Source of the DNA: Diphasiastrum complanatum
Lineage: Eukaryota > Streptophyta > Lycopodiopsida > Lycopodiales > Lycopodiaceae
Assembly: GCA_029204225.1 (NCBI GenBank)
Contig: CM055097.1
Location: forward strand, 38,615,106-38,679,105
DNA: 64,000 bases
Reading direction: 5' to 3'
Position numbers and translations under genes: made by a program. Positions 1-12,538 of the stretch are shown one piece after another (position 1 is the stretch's first letter; every line of letters begins with the position of its first letter). Below the pieces are notes generated by a model. That model made no database searches and had not been told where the DNA came from. It was given only the letters and a program-made list of their open reading frames with translations.

Positions 1-75
1 ATTTGCAAGTAAAATTGCATAGTCTCACTTTTAAAAAACAGCACTGCAGGCTGGAGCCTGAAAGTAGAGGATTAC

Positions 76-1966
76 GTTTTCCTCATTATTCTTGTTGCCT
101 TCTTCGATGGATTTTTTTCGCTGTTGTACGACCTTGAAAGTAAATGCGTCCAACAGTCGTATGTAGTCTTGCAGCCCTTTCTCGTAACCTAAGCCTAAAG
201 CACGTCCAATCCTCCAGAACAAATCCCACGATCGGTGGCCTATGGCCTCCGACGCCCTATCAAAGGCGTTAGCAAAGGGAACTTCGGGTAGCAGTGATGA
301 GAGTGATCCGAATTCTAGCCCAAATCCAATCTCGCAGATAGAATCTAAAGTCGTGCGCATGAAGAGGTCCTGCACAACAGATGAAATCAGTTACAATGCC
401 GTTAATAGGTTTTGGTGGTGTGTGCTAAACGAAAATTCACGAACAATTTTTTCTTGCATTCAAACATGAATGCATGGAAAATGGTTTGGACGCCTTGAAG
501 ATACAGCTGCGCTAATATTTACTTGTAATTCAACTTCTTGCTTAGATTTCGCAGCAGAATCAAGTATATCCGCCAGTCTGATAGCGTTTTTTTTGAAGAT
601 GTTGGAGCTGAAATCTCGAAGCTTACGGCTGGAAAACTCATAGCTTAAAATTTTGCGGTGCCTCTTCCAAGTTTCACCATCGCTGTTGAATATGCCGTCA
701 CCCAGAAAATCGTATTGCCTTGCAAGAGTCTCCTTACCCTGCATCAACAATGGCCATTATTTCAAGAATCACTCACTTAAAGCTCTAAGGAAATCACAAG
801 CATGTCGAAAGCAATATCATAATTGGAGGATCCTATCTTGTCTGAAGGTGCAGCAGATCAGATCCAGCGGTAATCATGATTCATCATGATCATGGAATAT
901 ATCAATCCTTCTGAATGCTGTCGATCTTACTTACATACATTACAAATGAACTAAAACCCAATGTCTTAAAGGACAGTTTGGCCTATCAAGCCCACCTCCA
1001 AAACAAGCTCCTTTTGATATTCTCCTTGCTCACTCCACAATCACAGCTTCAGTCTTTGAAGCATTCTAATAAGACGTATTACAATAATGACCCAAAGACA
1101 TGACAATGTCCTAAAATCACCTTCACCACTTCAAATTGAATATTTTGAATAGATGTGAACGAGTCAGTGCTTATAGATAGAATGGCAACTCTATGCTTCA
1201 AGAAAATATGCTTTGAATGGTATAACCCAGTTTCACCCTTCAAATCATACATTCATTAAATAAGTACCATACTAAAAAAATGTATTTTTTAATTAAACCA
1301 TGATCTATACACTTATTCACACACATATTTCTAAAGGTTTCTTAAAATTGAAGGAATACTCATCTATTTTCCTTTCACATTTGAAAGGTGCATTATTTAA
1401 ATGCCTTTCATTTGAAAGGCAAAGGCCTAGGACGGGCATTTTGCCCTTCAATCTGCAGCACTGGATGTGATCAAACTTGTCAATATGTTAGGAATATTTG
1501 AAGCTATTTTCGAATGACCTCAACTCCAAATGCAAACTGGATATCATCTGAGCATTGGGTAGTATAGAAACTTAGCACTGAGAATGAATGATCTGACCTT
1601 TGGATAGTTCACAAACTTAGTCTTGAGAATGTACTCAACGTTGATCGGATCCACGGTGTGGATCATACGTGTTCCACCAATTCTAAGCTCAAAAGTTTTA
1701 TACAATTTGGCGTAGTCCGTAACCCAGTCGTGAATCCTTTGCTTATTGCTTATCACCTCAATGTATGAACCAACGAGCGGCCACCGAGGAGGCCCTCTGT
1801 AGGAGGAATTCGTGGACAACATCCATCTCCAGGTCCAAGTAACTACGCAGATGGTAGCCAACAACAGAACGATGGCTGGCAGGATCAAAGAAATGGGCGA
1901 TGACGGTACTGCTTCCATCGCCACCACCATGGGGATTGTCGAAGAATTCAAAACAAGAGCTGCCAT
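76..1966 (-). CDS. Cytochrome P450, CYP704-like, copy A (partial: exons 1-3)
   Basis: The minus-strand exons are 1598-1966 (ATG at 1964-1966), 523-738 and 76-369. All have GT/AG borders in phase 0 and mirror exons 1-3 of the complete copy at 47,618. The encoded segment holds the N-terminal membrane anchor (about residues 25-47), the proline-rich hinge GPPRWPLVG and the B-to-G helix region. The exon 1-3 protein is identical to that of the other copy. The I-helix, ExxR and heme-binding exons would lie beyond the left window edge, so intactness cannot be judged. CYP704 enzymes are ER-anchored monooxygenases; characterised members omega-hydroxylate long-chain fatty acids. An earlier in-frame TTG upstream is not a likely start. 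Confidence 0.85.
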
Positions 1967-2764
1967 CTTTCTCACAATCAAAGCTAAATGTTATCTTCTA
2001 GGATTGTCATTTGCATGACTCCTTCCATGATACATATTGTATATGTTACATATTTGGAATCTTATACGTTGACAAAATTGGTCCCAAGCCATCAAATGGG
2101 ACAAAAACAAGAACTTTGTCGTATACCACAGATGCTTTGCCATCATGGTGACATTTTGAGTTGTACAGGTTTGAAGAAAATTGATTTAAGATTGTTGAAG
2201 GAAATGTGTGTATAAATAATAATCTCAATATGCTTGAAAGAGAAAACTTTGATAGATTAATTATTTGGAATAGTATGTATCCGTGAATATATATTGGACT
2301 AGTAGACCTATAAATAACTAATCTTCAAACCAATCGAGTCAAACCATGACCTATTTCGATTTCACACCATGCATAGTTCAAGCTGTGATCTAATGAAAAT
2401 CAATGCTAGGAATCATTTCAACTAGAATCCAAGCTTGAGAATTATCAACGCTAAAAATGCAAGATTCTACATTTGGCGTGCTTGGAGGTGGAGATACTTT
2501 GGCAGGAGGCCAAAGAAATCTAAAGTTGATTTCTTAAGTTGTGCAAGTCATTGGAGGCTTGTGCAAATCATTTCAAAGATATTTTGAAACTTGGAAAAAG
2601 CTACCGTGGAATATGACAAGTGGAGCATCAAGTTACCAAGCCAACAACATCATCAAATCTAGATAAAGAAGTGACCTAATTAGAATGAGAATTTGATCAT
2701 GGATGTGCATGGAAGGTTAATGTAATATTGTCTTTGTGAAGTTTTGTTTTTGTACTACTCAAGA

Positions 2765-3115
2765 TAGAAATAGTATTTTAATTTACACAATTTGCCTATT
2801 TTCTTACATTTCAGTATAAATCATACATTGCCATGTGGGCATATGGACATCGTTATTGTGTTGAGAGAGTTGACAACAAGTGACGTACATATCATTGTGG
2901 TATAATGGCCAACTTTCAACAAGGCGTCGGTCTAGTGTGATAGAAATAGTATTTTAATTTACACAATTTGTTTATTTTCTTACATTTTAATATAAATCAT
3001 ACATTGTCATGTGGGCATATGGACATCATTATTGTGTTGAGAGAGTTGACAACAAGTGACATATCATTGTGGTATAATGGCCAATTTTCATCAAGGTGTT
3101 GGTCTAGTGTGAGAG
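2765..3115. repeat. 176-bp tandem duplication upstream of P450 copy A
   Basis: Two tandem copies begin at 2765 and 2941 with the same word (tagaaatagtatttta). They differ by a few substitutions and a small deletion in the second copy. The same pair is found in the other arm at about 46,460-46,820, so the tandem duplication is older than the inverted duplication. Confidence 0.85.
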
Positions 3116-4478
3116 ATGTGAATGTCATTTCAAGCGACCTAGATTATGTCAGCACATTGCAACATATTTATGACTTGATTATGAGACTTATGGCAAATTC
3201 TTTATTTTTGACGTAAAATGGTTTAAGGTCATCTAATTTCTTTGCAGATTATATTTCATCTAGATCAAATATACCCAAGATGGTGGTATGTGATTCAACT
3301 TAATGCAAGAAAACAAAGTTTGTTTGAAGGAAAAGTTATTGTAACATTGGATACACACGATGAGCCAAATGTGATTTTGAGGTTTTGGAAGAACCTGAAC
3401 CACTCATCCAAGCTCCAAATGATATGGAAATGAGGAGAAAAAAATACAATTGTAAATGATGATTTTCCGACCTCCATATTTGGATGATATAGAGTAGAAA
3501 AAGAGGAGGATGAATATGAGGGTAGCTCACATTCTCAAAGAGACACGGTAGGAAATTTACGATTATGCTTAAACCCAGATTCAGATGAGTGTTGAGACTT
3601 ATGTGATGATGAGAATGACAAACATGATTTATGATTATTAATACTTAGATTCAATTGCATTTTATTTTTTATTTTGATATTCATTGCAATACGAAAACGA
3701 GTATTTGGTTTTCTGACTTCAAAGCTTCTAACTAATATGTTACAACTATAATAATGAATCCATAGCAAATTTGTTTTCATTCACCACAAAGCACACTCTA
3801 TTCCATAAAGCACCCTTCATTTTGATTTCATTAGAGTTAAATGTGATAATTATAATACCCAAACCTATCAGTGATGTCCTATTTAAGAATTCCTACCCTA
3901 CGACATGTAGGTTTTTCCTATCGAGGAAAGATTAGAACCTCACCTTTAATGGGAGAAAAGTAAGGGCTACACACCACCTTGAGATTGGGAATTCTAATTA
4001 CCTATATTCAACTCTTTCATATTCATTAATTTCTAGTGTATGCGATAAACATTAAACTATAAAAATATGACATTGCTATGCGCAAAATGAAGGTCACCTA
4101 TTCAAATAATCCAAAAAATGACACATCACTGATAAGCTCAAAGCTGAAGTGCGCGGCTCTTTCCACTCTTGCTCACTCTTTCCACGCTTGTTGTATTGAG
4201 CTCTGTATGTACGAGCTTTTATGGATACTGAGTCATAGCTATGATGACAATACCAATACATATATCGACTGTTCACTAACATTTCAAGTTCAAACAACAA
4301 TAGGGTTGTCAACTTTAAAAAAACCGTGGGAAAAATGAAAAACGCCAAAACCATGAGGGAAAAAATGAAGGGTTGCAAAAGGGGATCATTGGCACTAGAA
4401 GTGACTTGTTTGCAACGATTGAATATTTCTTTTATGATGGCACCAAAGAGGACCATGATAAGGTCAAGATGGTGTGTA

Positions 4479-4790
4479 TGTTAGAAAACAATGATAAACT
4501 TATTACTATTTACGATTTACTATTGACAGTTGTTACCAGTTGTAAGTAGTTGTAGGCTAGTCTAGAGTCAACTACTAATTTCTCTCTCTATATTCAGGGT
4601 TTATTGTACTCTCTTTCAGTTAGTGTAATAGAATGATTGTGTGTTCTTCCTTCTTCTTGTGGTGATTGCCTATGGTGATTGATTGATAGTGTTTATTAGA
4701 TCATTGACATGGGTATCAAAGCTCCTCTGATCCTGAGTGCCTGACTACTGGGTTCGGCTTGTCACTGGCTCCGTACTTAGGTGAGATAGT
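4479..4790 (+). mobile_element. Truncated Ty1/copia element: LTR plus primer-binding site
   Basis: The LTR runs from 4479 (TGTTAG) to 4709 (ends CA), 231 bp. It is followed directly by tgggtatcaaagc, a near match to the initiator-Met tRNA primer site. A short leader follows and then recognisable element sequence stops. No gag or matching second LTR is seen nearby. Its left boundary coincides with the inner edge of the left inverted-repeat arm, so it inserted or recombined exactly there. The right arm continues with unrelated sequence at the equivalent position. Confidence 0.6.
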
Positions 4791-4922
4791 CGAACAAAAC
4801 ATTGTAGTTATTGGCAATGATATTGTCATTCAACACTTGGTATTTGAATGATTACCGTTTTAAACTTTGTCAATTTGTGTTTGTACATTTGAATGAAATG
4901 ATATAAAAAAATGCTCAAAAAA

Positions 4923-5136
4923 TGGGTTTGTAACAAGAAAACTCATTATGGGAATGAAAAATAGGTAAGAAAAATGGCCCGTGAACGTTCAAGTGATTCT
5001 TGGGATCGACTTGAGGGTTCATTGAAATAAAATTCATGAACTCTCAATTAGATCTCGAAGATCAAATTCAAGATTCATGGCCCATTTTTCTTATCTAGTT
5101 TTTGTCTCCACATTGAGTTTTTTTGTCACAAACCCA
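4923..5136. mobile_element. Fold-back (MITE-like) element
   Basis: The segment is an imperfect palindrome of about 107-bp arms. The outer word gggtttgtaacaag at 4924 is matched in reverse complement near 5,135, and the inner word aagaaaaatggcc is matched by the reverse complement of ggcccatttttctt at about 5,079. It centres near 5,030. No coding capacity and no certain target-site duplication are seen. Confidence 0.55.
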
Positions 5137-7989
5137 AGACCATAAAGAAACAATGAGAAGTATTGAACTTAGATATCACGGGCCAATAAAATAGAGACGT
5201 TTTACAAGTATAATGCTTTTTGCTTGAAACTATGTTTTTATTGACTTGTACTAATGTCCGATATGACGTTGAACTTAATTTTGTGAATATGTCATACAAG
5301 ATTATTGAAGTCCATTCTCATAGTATTTCAATTCAATGTTTGGTTGAAAATAAAGGTGTCTTCCAAAGTATGCTCATATCTAAATATTTTGTTGTACGAC
5401 TATTATTGAATTTTAGAAGCTATGATAACATGCTCTTAATAGAATAGTCTTTTTAATGAGATTTCAAATTTTGGTTGAAAATTTGAAACTTTTTAGCCCC
5501 CTCTTTTCTTATCACTTTCTTTCAATGCGTTATCTTGTGCGCACATCTTTCTAAAAACATACAAAAATATGGTGAACTTTAACAAAATCAAAACATATGC
5601 CAAATAGTTCCCGTTTACATGAAATACTACCTATTTTGTACACAAGTGTTCCACCTCTTGGGCAATAAAATTCCTCACTTTTTAATTATCTTTGACATCT
5701 AGAGGCCTCATCAGTATACCTATAACCACGTCCAAAAGGCCCTTTTCTTCTAAAAGCATTGCAAAATTTTATAAGATCTTTCACTTCTAGCCCATGACCT
5801 GATGAGATTATGCTCCGATTTTTATTCAATTGACATTATAGGAATGGACGCTATATCATTTCACAATAGAGTGTACAAGAGGCATCAGCTCACAACAGAT
5901 GAACAAAATGTGTGGTACACAATAAATCAAGATTCAAATATACTAAGATCTTCGAGCTCTTAAGAAACATAGGGTCTTTCTCCTTTATCTCATTCAAGAG
6001 ATTTTATTCTTCCAATTCTTTGACCAACTAATTAATACACATTTCTTTGAAACACATTTTGTAATGATAGGACTTCATTAAATAGCTAACTAGATTGTTA
6101 GACTCCATATGTAACTTGAGGCTTGAAACTACCTTTCCCAACATTCTAAACAGCATATGTCAAAAAGTCTCAAAAGGAGGATGGTACATGCCTCATCAAT
6201 GTGTACAAACCCCTGACAGAACAACGAATCCTTGCCTCCCGCGGTTTGATTCCCTTCAATTGAAGTTCACTATGCAAGAAAGTTAAAGAGCTATTGTAGT
6301 TTGTCAATGATACTTAATGCAACCAAGCTAAAATCTATTTCTCTACCTCAAAAATAGTCTGTGCCTATCTTGTCTTTGCATAGCAAAATTCCTCACTCAA
6401 TCTCTTAATGTCTCCTATGCCTTGCTTTTTTGCATAGTCAAAGATCTTTTTTCCCGAATATAGTGCAAACATTCAACAACACCATAACTACAAACCAATT
6501 GCTTCTTGGGTTGTTTAGGATATGTGATAGCATATTTCAACAACAAATTTCGTAACTGCTTTGCAACTAAACAAAACATCTATCTTATGTATACTGTCAT
6601 CCAGTGAGGAGAAATATTCTCTAGGAAGTGGTTGAGCTAGTTGAAGCTCCACAGAAAGATTGAAGGTCCATGTATTTTCTTTTCCTGACAATGTTTGACA
6701 ATAGCTATCTTTTAAACATGATTAAAGATTTCATTCATTTGTTGTGATTTGTCATTATTCACAGAAACATGTCGTTCCCATATTTTGTAGACTCGGGAAG
6801 CGGAAGTCATATCCATATGTGAGAATTCTTGGACCCCAACAATCCCACCATAGTGCATTTGGAAGAGTTTGTTGTCAATCACCAGCTTCATTGAAATGCT
6901 TGAAATTGTGTAGGACTTTTTAATTACAACAAACCACCATCTGCAAAGAGCCAAGAAAATGATTTTGTGCAAAATCAACAGCTGTAGTGAAGATGTGTCA
7001 TATGGATACAGAGTCTGCACTGCATGTTGGTTTAACAATGACCTGACTGCACATCAGTGTATTATCATTGCGCCTATACCACATTAGAGAAATCAGATTC
7101 TAAGGTAACAGGGCCATGCAGGATCTGTTCTGTTTAGAAAGGGATCAGCTATTATCCATAAGCATTTGAATATTTGATATGAGGATGAGATTAGTGCTAG
7201 TATTCAAAAGGACCACACGCCTTTCTTAATCAATTTTTCATGAACTTTTACATAGAATTAGCAACTTCATATTGTTGAAAAGCACAGATAGTCCAGTCTA
7301 AACGTGTGGAACTGTTGCTTCCAATTGCAACTTCTCTCACATTACCGTGCATGCGCTTACAGTAGAATTGGAAGTATCACAAAATGAAAATAAGACTACG
7401 AGTGCTTTGTGGTGAAATAGCTGCAAACACTAGTTTCAGTTTCCACCTTCTAAAAGAACTAAACCATCAGAACAGCCACAGAAAAATGAACATCCTGGAA
7501 GTAATGGGCAAAGTAGCAACTTGTCAGATCTACTTTGAACTTCATAGGAAACTAGAGGGAGACCTCAAAATCCAACTGACGTTAATGTTTGCAGAACCTA
7601 GCTATCCATTTTATAACATAGCCTGAATGTTGAAATGCATCAAAATTTGATGAGCAAAGATAAAAAAAAGGATATGCTCCCAGCAAGCTACAAATAGCAG
7701 GTGACTAATCAAGTGCATCTTAGAAGACTCTACATGAGCAAACTTTTACAAACTTTTTGTCAATCTCATATCAACACAAGATATTGCTTACACTATTGTA
7801 GCCTACAGACTGCCCTTATCATTTTTCCACTTTTATATTACTATGGTTATTTCATGTAAGGTGCAACAACAAATACAGTTATACCTGGCACAACATGACC
7901 ATAATTGTAATTTTCATCCTGGAAATGGTTTAAGCCAAATGAGAAGCAGGTGGCATACATACTAGAAAGAAATAATCACAAGATCGCAT
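5137..7989. other. AT-rich intergenic DNA, nothing recognised
   Basis: Short ORFs here (for example 5,220-5,447 plus, 6,712-7,038 minus, 7,384-7,626 plus) show no recognisable domain, start context or splice structure. The minus-strand ORF at 6,712-7,038 has a more protein-like second half but stops crowd the adjoining frames, so it may be a decayed coding scrap. Confidence 0.5.
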
Positions 7990-8945
7990 CATAGAATTAA
8001 TGAACCGTTAACAGTTCACCACGGTTCTGAGAACCGTACAGTGAACCGTACGGTTCTTTAAAATTTTTGCCCAGAACCATGGTGAACCGTACTGAATAAT
8101 TAATTAATTGATTTTTTTTTGTCCCACCCCCAAAAATAGCCCAAAAAATTGCTAAGAAAATGCCAATTTTTTTTTCAGAAAAAGCAGATTCTCCCTACTT
8201 AGATTATTAACTTCAAATGATTTAATTTCCCAAATTGATAAGGGAGATGCAGACAGAGAGATAGGGACAAAAATTGATAAGAGAGGGAGACAGAGAGAGA
8301 GGGACAGAAACGAGCTTTGAGGGGTTTTGGGGGGAAATTTAGGAAAATTAATTAATTACTTAATTAATTATTTTTTTACATGAACCGTACCACGGTTCAA
8401 GGAACCCACGGTTCTGGGAACCGTGGGTTCTTGGATTGCATACAAAAAATAATGGCGAGCAAAACTTGTGAACCAATCTCAAATAACAAACAATAGATAG
8501 TTGTTCGTCTAAATGATGGTTGCCTACAAGAGTACACTGAACCGTACGGTTCACAAAAAAATTTGGTTGAAACCGTGGTCATAGAATTTATGAACCATGG
8601 ACGGTTCACCACGGTTCTCAAAAAAATTTGGGGGCAATTAATTTTTTTATTTTTTTAGTTTCCCACCCAAAAATAGCCCAAAGAATGCCAAAAAAATGTC
8701 AAAAAAAACCAGAAATGGGGACCAAAAATGAGGAATCTGTGAAATAAGTCAGATTTAGATGCAGATTTAAGTCAGATATAAGTCAGCTATAAGTCAGATA
8801 TAAGTTAGATTTAGTTTAGGCTTTTTTTTTTTTACAACATAGAATCAATGAACCGTGTACAGTTCACCACGGTTCTGAGAACCGTACCGTGAACCGTGCG
8901 GTTCTCAGAAAATTTAAGAGGGAACCGTGGTGAACCGTACTAATT
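7990..8945. repeat. Cluster of self-complementary GAACCGT word-repeat elements
   Basis: Three copies of a module starting catagaatYWatgaacc occur at 7990, 8580 and 8838. Each is packed with gaaccgt and its reverse complement acggttc, so each can fold on itself. The modules at 7990 and 8580 are followed by the same T-run then a cccaaaaatagccc-like segment. Further word clusters without the leading catag lie at about 8,383-8,432 and 8,537-8,578. The pattern suggests nested or tandem copies of one non-autonomous family with subterminal word repeats. Confidence 0.6.
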
Positions 8946-8950
8946 AACTA

Positions 8951-9017
8951 CATAGATGCACAGCGTTTCTGAAATGCGTTTCAGAATCGCGTTCAGAAAT
9001 GCGGTTCAGAAACGCGG
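8951..9017. repeat. Word-repeat hairpin element (GCGTTTC family)
   Basis: It starts with catagatgca and then alternates gcgtttc or gcgttc with their reverse complements (gaaacgc). It is adjacent to the GAACCGT cluster and has the same architecture but a different repeated word. Confidence 0.4.
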
Positions 9018-11514
9018 CCTCTGCCTCGAGATGGGGCTGGAAAGACTCCCCCATGGACTGCTGTCTATACTAGGAGGTGCGAGATGATCTACTAGAGGAT
9101 GCCCTAGTGTGGTAAGCACCCCTACAAAGAGCAGGAGGAGGTATGCTAGTGGCAGGGGGGTGCTGAGGCTAGGGGGGAAAGGATCATTTTCCTCCACTTG
9201 TGGATAAAAAAAAGGACCACTCGATTTTTGCATGTATCATTTTTACATGAACTAGTAGTATGTAAGATCCCCTTGGGGCAAGCCAAAAAGGGAGCTCATG
9301 CCTTCAGATGATGATGACCAGGGTTTGAGCCTAGATGTGTATGACCACATTAACCTCTTATTCAAATCAACCCCAAGGTTTGACATGTATATGACCACGT
9401 TAGCCTCTTATCCAAAACAACCACGGATCAGTGTGAATCTCAGTATCACAATGGGGGCCTATATCAGCGGTGAGCACTTAGGACTTCGAAAGATACCACA
9501 CATGTTAGTAGCAAGTAATGAAGATGATAAGTATAAGGAATCAGCTTCTCAACAGTACAATAAGGACCATAGTAACATGGAGCCAGCATAACCATTGACT
9601 GAGGTATCCCCGGTACATATGGTCAAGCCTGCTCAGCTGAGGTTAACAAGGCCGCAATAGCATGTCTCAAAGTTATTCGACAACCAAGTAAGATTTAACA
9701 AATTGATCAATATGGTCACACAATCAAGACTATCATGCTTCAAGGTACCTGCTAGAAACTCTACCATAACTATGGTCTTTATAGATCTAAATCATGTAGA
9801 AGAAGCTCATCTCCAAGATCTGGTAATCCATAACATATATATTTGTGACCTTGTCTACATAAACCTCTCTAGCATCGAGAATATCATGTGGCGCATCAGA
9901 TATATTCTGGTAAACTGCTGCATGAAAACATCATGTGAATCACCTAATGGATACATAGCACAAATAAGATCCTCAAGAAAAGTACAAATAAGATCCTCAT
10001 GAAATGTATGTTTGTCAGAGGGGTGAGCATCTCATCTATATATCTCCCAGAAAGGCTAAGTTGTATCTCAAAAGCAACAAACATCATATGCTATCCTAAA
10101 AGCATCACTTTCTAGATAAATTCTGAAAAAGGACTCTAATGAATTGAACCGGCTTGCCAATCCAGTGACTCCAAAGAACCCATAAAAATTAGGAACAGAG
10201 CAAAAAAATGGTCAACTTGCATGAGTCGAGAATATGCTCCAAAAATATTGCAAAAGGGAACCCTCAGCTTGGTTTTTCCTTTTTCAACACTCACAAAAAT
10301 GATGTGAACGACAATCACAAGTACAAAAACAAGTGAATAAAAAAATACAAAAGATGACAAAACTAGAATGACCAACAAAAATAGACGAGCAAAAACACTA
10401 GTGAAATTTCACACACCTAGTGAAAAAGCATGCAGTAAGAAGTTACTGAGGAGTGAACACTTGTCGTCACCCCAAATAGGCTTTGGTACACACAAAAACA
10501 CTAATAGGCTGAAAAGTGGCTGCTATAAACATGATAAATGTGTGCCAAAAAATCAGCTCGCATATATAAAGCAAAAATACTATAAAAGCCTTTCAAAAAT
10601 AAACACTAGATGGCTATAGAGACTGTCAACATATGTTGTAAAAAGCATCCAAAAAGAGCTTTAAAATTATGAGAATGCTTTCAAAAAGTAAGCACTTGAC
10701 ATCAATATAAGCTGTCCCCTATTACTATGAAAATCAACAAGCAATATAGGCGATAAAAATCCAAATATTATCTCCAAACTTGGCATCCATAGATGGATGT
10801 CTCCCATCCAATGTTTAGCGTACTTTTTCAAAACTTGCTCCAAAACGGGAAAATGTGTTTCATATAGGTATGCTCTTTTTTAAAACAATGAAACGGTTTT
10901 GGGGGAGTTTTTTTGGATTTGTTTTATTCATCACCTTTGGTTATGGCATAACAAGTGTTCTTTTGTAGTGTTTGAGTGAGTAATGCACCTTTGGAGAGAC
11001 AAGACTCAAGACTATAACCAACCACCTCTTGTGAAATGTATAAAAGTCAAAGTGAGGGCCTTACCAAGTTCATGTTATAACTCATGTGATAATTTGTAAA
11101 CTTGCAAATTGGCAATAAACATGTTTAACAATTGATGTCACAATGAGTCTCATTACATAAACTAGCATTTTGACTAAATCATAAAGTTCTACAGAAAGGT
11201 ACTTCCGAACCACTAGTCTGCAAGATCCAACTTCCTGATTTAAACTCCATAAACGTGGACTCAAATGCAATTCCAGTTTACAAAATTCAAGCACCATCAT
11301 CCATAACAAATGTTCATAAAATTTGAATGATAATTATTAATGGCAAGCTACAATAAGTAATAACTCAGCTACGCTGGATCACATGTCACATGTCAGCTAT
11401 GCATGGCACGTTGCGAAGATTCAACAAGTTTGGCAATTATTCCACATCAAATCTACACTAACACAATCAGCTAGCCCTTACCTTAATGTGCAATTTTGTA
11501 AGAGGACCTTAGAA
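9018..11514. other. Intergenic DNA, no supported gene
   Basis: ORFs at 9,298-9,591 and 9,703-10,002 (plus) have no recognisable domain. The first contains two near-identical stretches encoding a tandem short duplication (words tgaccac...ttaacctctta and gaccacg...ttagcctctta), which argues for a decayed repeat rather than a gene. Nothing else could be identified. Confidence 0.4.
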
Positions 11515-11590
11515 ACCCGTTCCGACCCTTTTGGGTCCGAATGTACAGTACGTTCCGTACAGTACATCCCGGAACGTACTGGGTTGGAAC
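11515..11590. repeat. Word-repeat hairpin element (GTTCC/GGAAC family)
   Basis: A 76-bp segment holds cgttcc, gtaccgt-like and ggaacgt words in both orientations, including an internal palindrome around tacagtacgttccgtacagta's core. It resembles the elements at 8 kb and 12.1 kb in organisation. Confidence 0.4.
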
Positions 11591-12089
11591 ATTTTTTTTT
11601 AAATAAAAAAAAAGATGCCACTTGCTGGCCGCGATCTTTCTGACAGGAGGGTTTGTGAGCAGAATCGCCGTGGTACAGCTTGGATCCCGATGACTGCATG
11701 CCTTTTTTGTGGGCAGAATCTTTCTCATAAGCAGTGCCTAACAGGCTTTTGAGAAACCAATTTGCTCTCTTTGTGTGTTTCCAGACTGTAAAATAGCATT
11801 TGAACATAGATTTGTTATTTGTGGAAAGGCCATGGCTTTAACAGCCAACTAGGTCTGATTTTGGTGTAGCGTTTCAAGTATAGTTAAGCAAAAATCTCCT
11901 GAGTTTATGATACTGTCTGCGGCAGTAGCATATTGATTGGTTAGATTTGTTGAAAGGCTAACCTTTGGAAGTTTTTGCTACTTATGCATAACTGTGATAG
12001 CTAAACTGGTAACCAATGTGAATTCTTAAGAAATTCTTGCTGTCTAAGGATTAGTAGAAACCAGAAATTGATTGTAACTTCATTACATG

Positions 12090-12209
12090 CATAGTTGCCC
12101 ATTCCAGAATCAGTATGGGAGAACGGACCCTTTCTTAAATATTTGTGTTTTTTTTTTCAAATTTTGCCCACGTTCTGAAATGGAACGCATTCCGGAACGG
12201 GCAACTATA
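12090..12209. mobile_element. Small MITE with 16-bp terminal inverted repeats
   Basis: The left end catagttgcccattcc (12090-12105) matches the reverse complement of the right end ggaacgggcaactata (12194-12209) at 14 of 16 positions. The interior carries gttc/gaac words (about 12,171-12,199). At 120 bp it has no coding capacity. I did not find a convincing target-site duplication, so superfamily assignment (hAT-like is my guess) is open. Confidence 0.55.
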
Positions 12210-12538
12210 AAGAGGACTCAAATGGCAATTGTTTGCAACCTAGAAACATCATTCCCATACTTAATCCACCATGTGACACAAATGTCCCACTCTGAGTTGC
12301 CACCTTCAGCTGGGTTGACTGACTCCTGAATTCGCCATGCATACTACCGAATACAAATAAGTAATATTAAACTTCAACCTCAAGAGTCAAGACTTAAAAG
12401 TTTGCGATTCGTCATTCATGAATATCTGCACAACAATTTTGTCCCCCATCTTGACATTGGCATTATCAACATAACCGAACAACGTTCGGCCATCTAGCAC
12501 TGTGCTTGCCTCCGAGACGTCAACCGATCTCAAGAAAC

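Larger units (their letters stand above)
1..4478. repeat. Left arm of large inverted repeat
   Basis: This arm is the reverse complement of 45,039-49,583. Paired positions sum to 49,584 from the window edge to about 2.2 kb inward, then to 49,578 and 49,567 as small indels accumulate, so the gene-bearing part is collinear without gaps. The arm is cut by the window edge inside P450 intron 3, so the true repeat is longer. The inner edge is at 4,478, where a copia LTR begins. Near the inner edge the left arm lacks 52 bp present in the right arm, next to a short TGCAA repeat. Around 3,896 the two arms also differ by a block of about 17 bp. Confidence 0.95.

Noticed and set aside
6712-7038. Minus-strand ORF with a partly protein-like sequence
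   Set aside because: Neighbouring frames are full of stops and I recognise no family; too weak to call.
9298-10002. Two plus-strand ORFs of 97 and 99 aa
   Set aside because: No recognisable domain, and the first contains a short duplicated stretch suggestive of repeat DNA.
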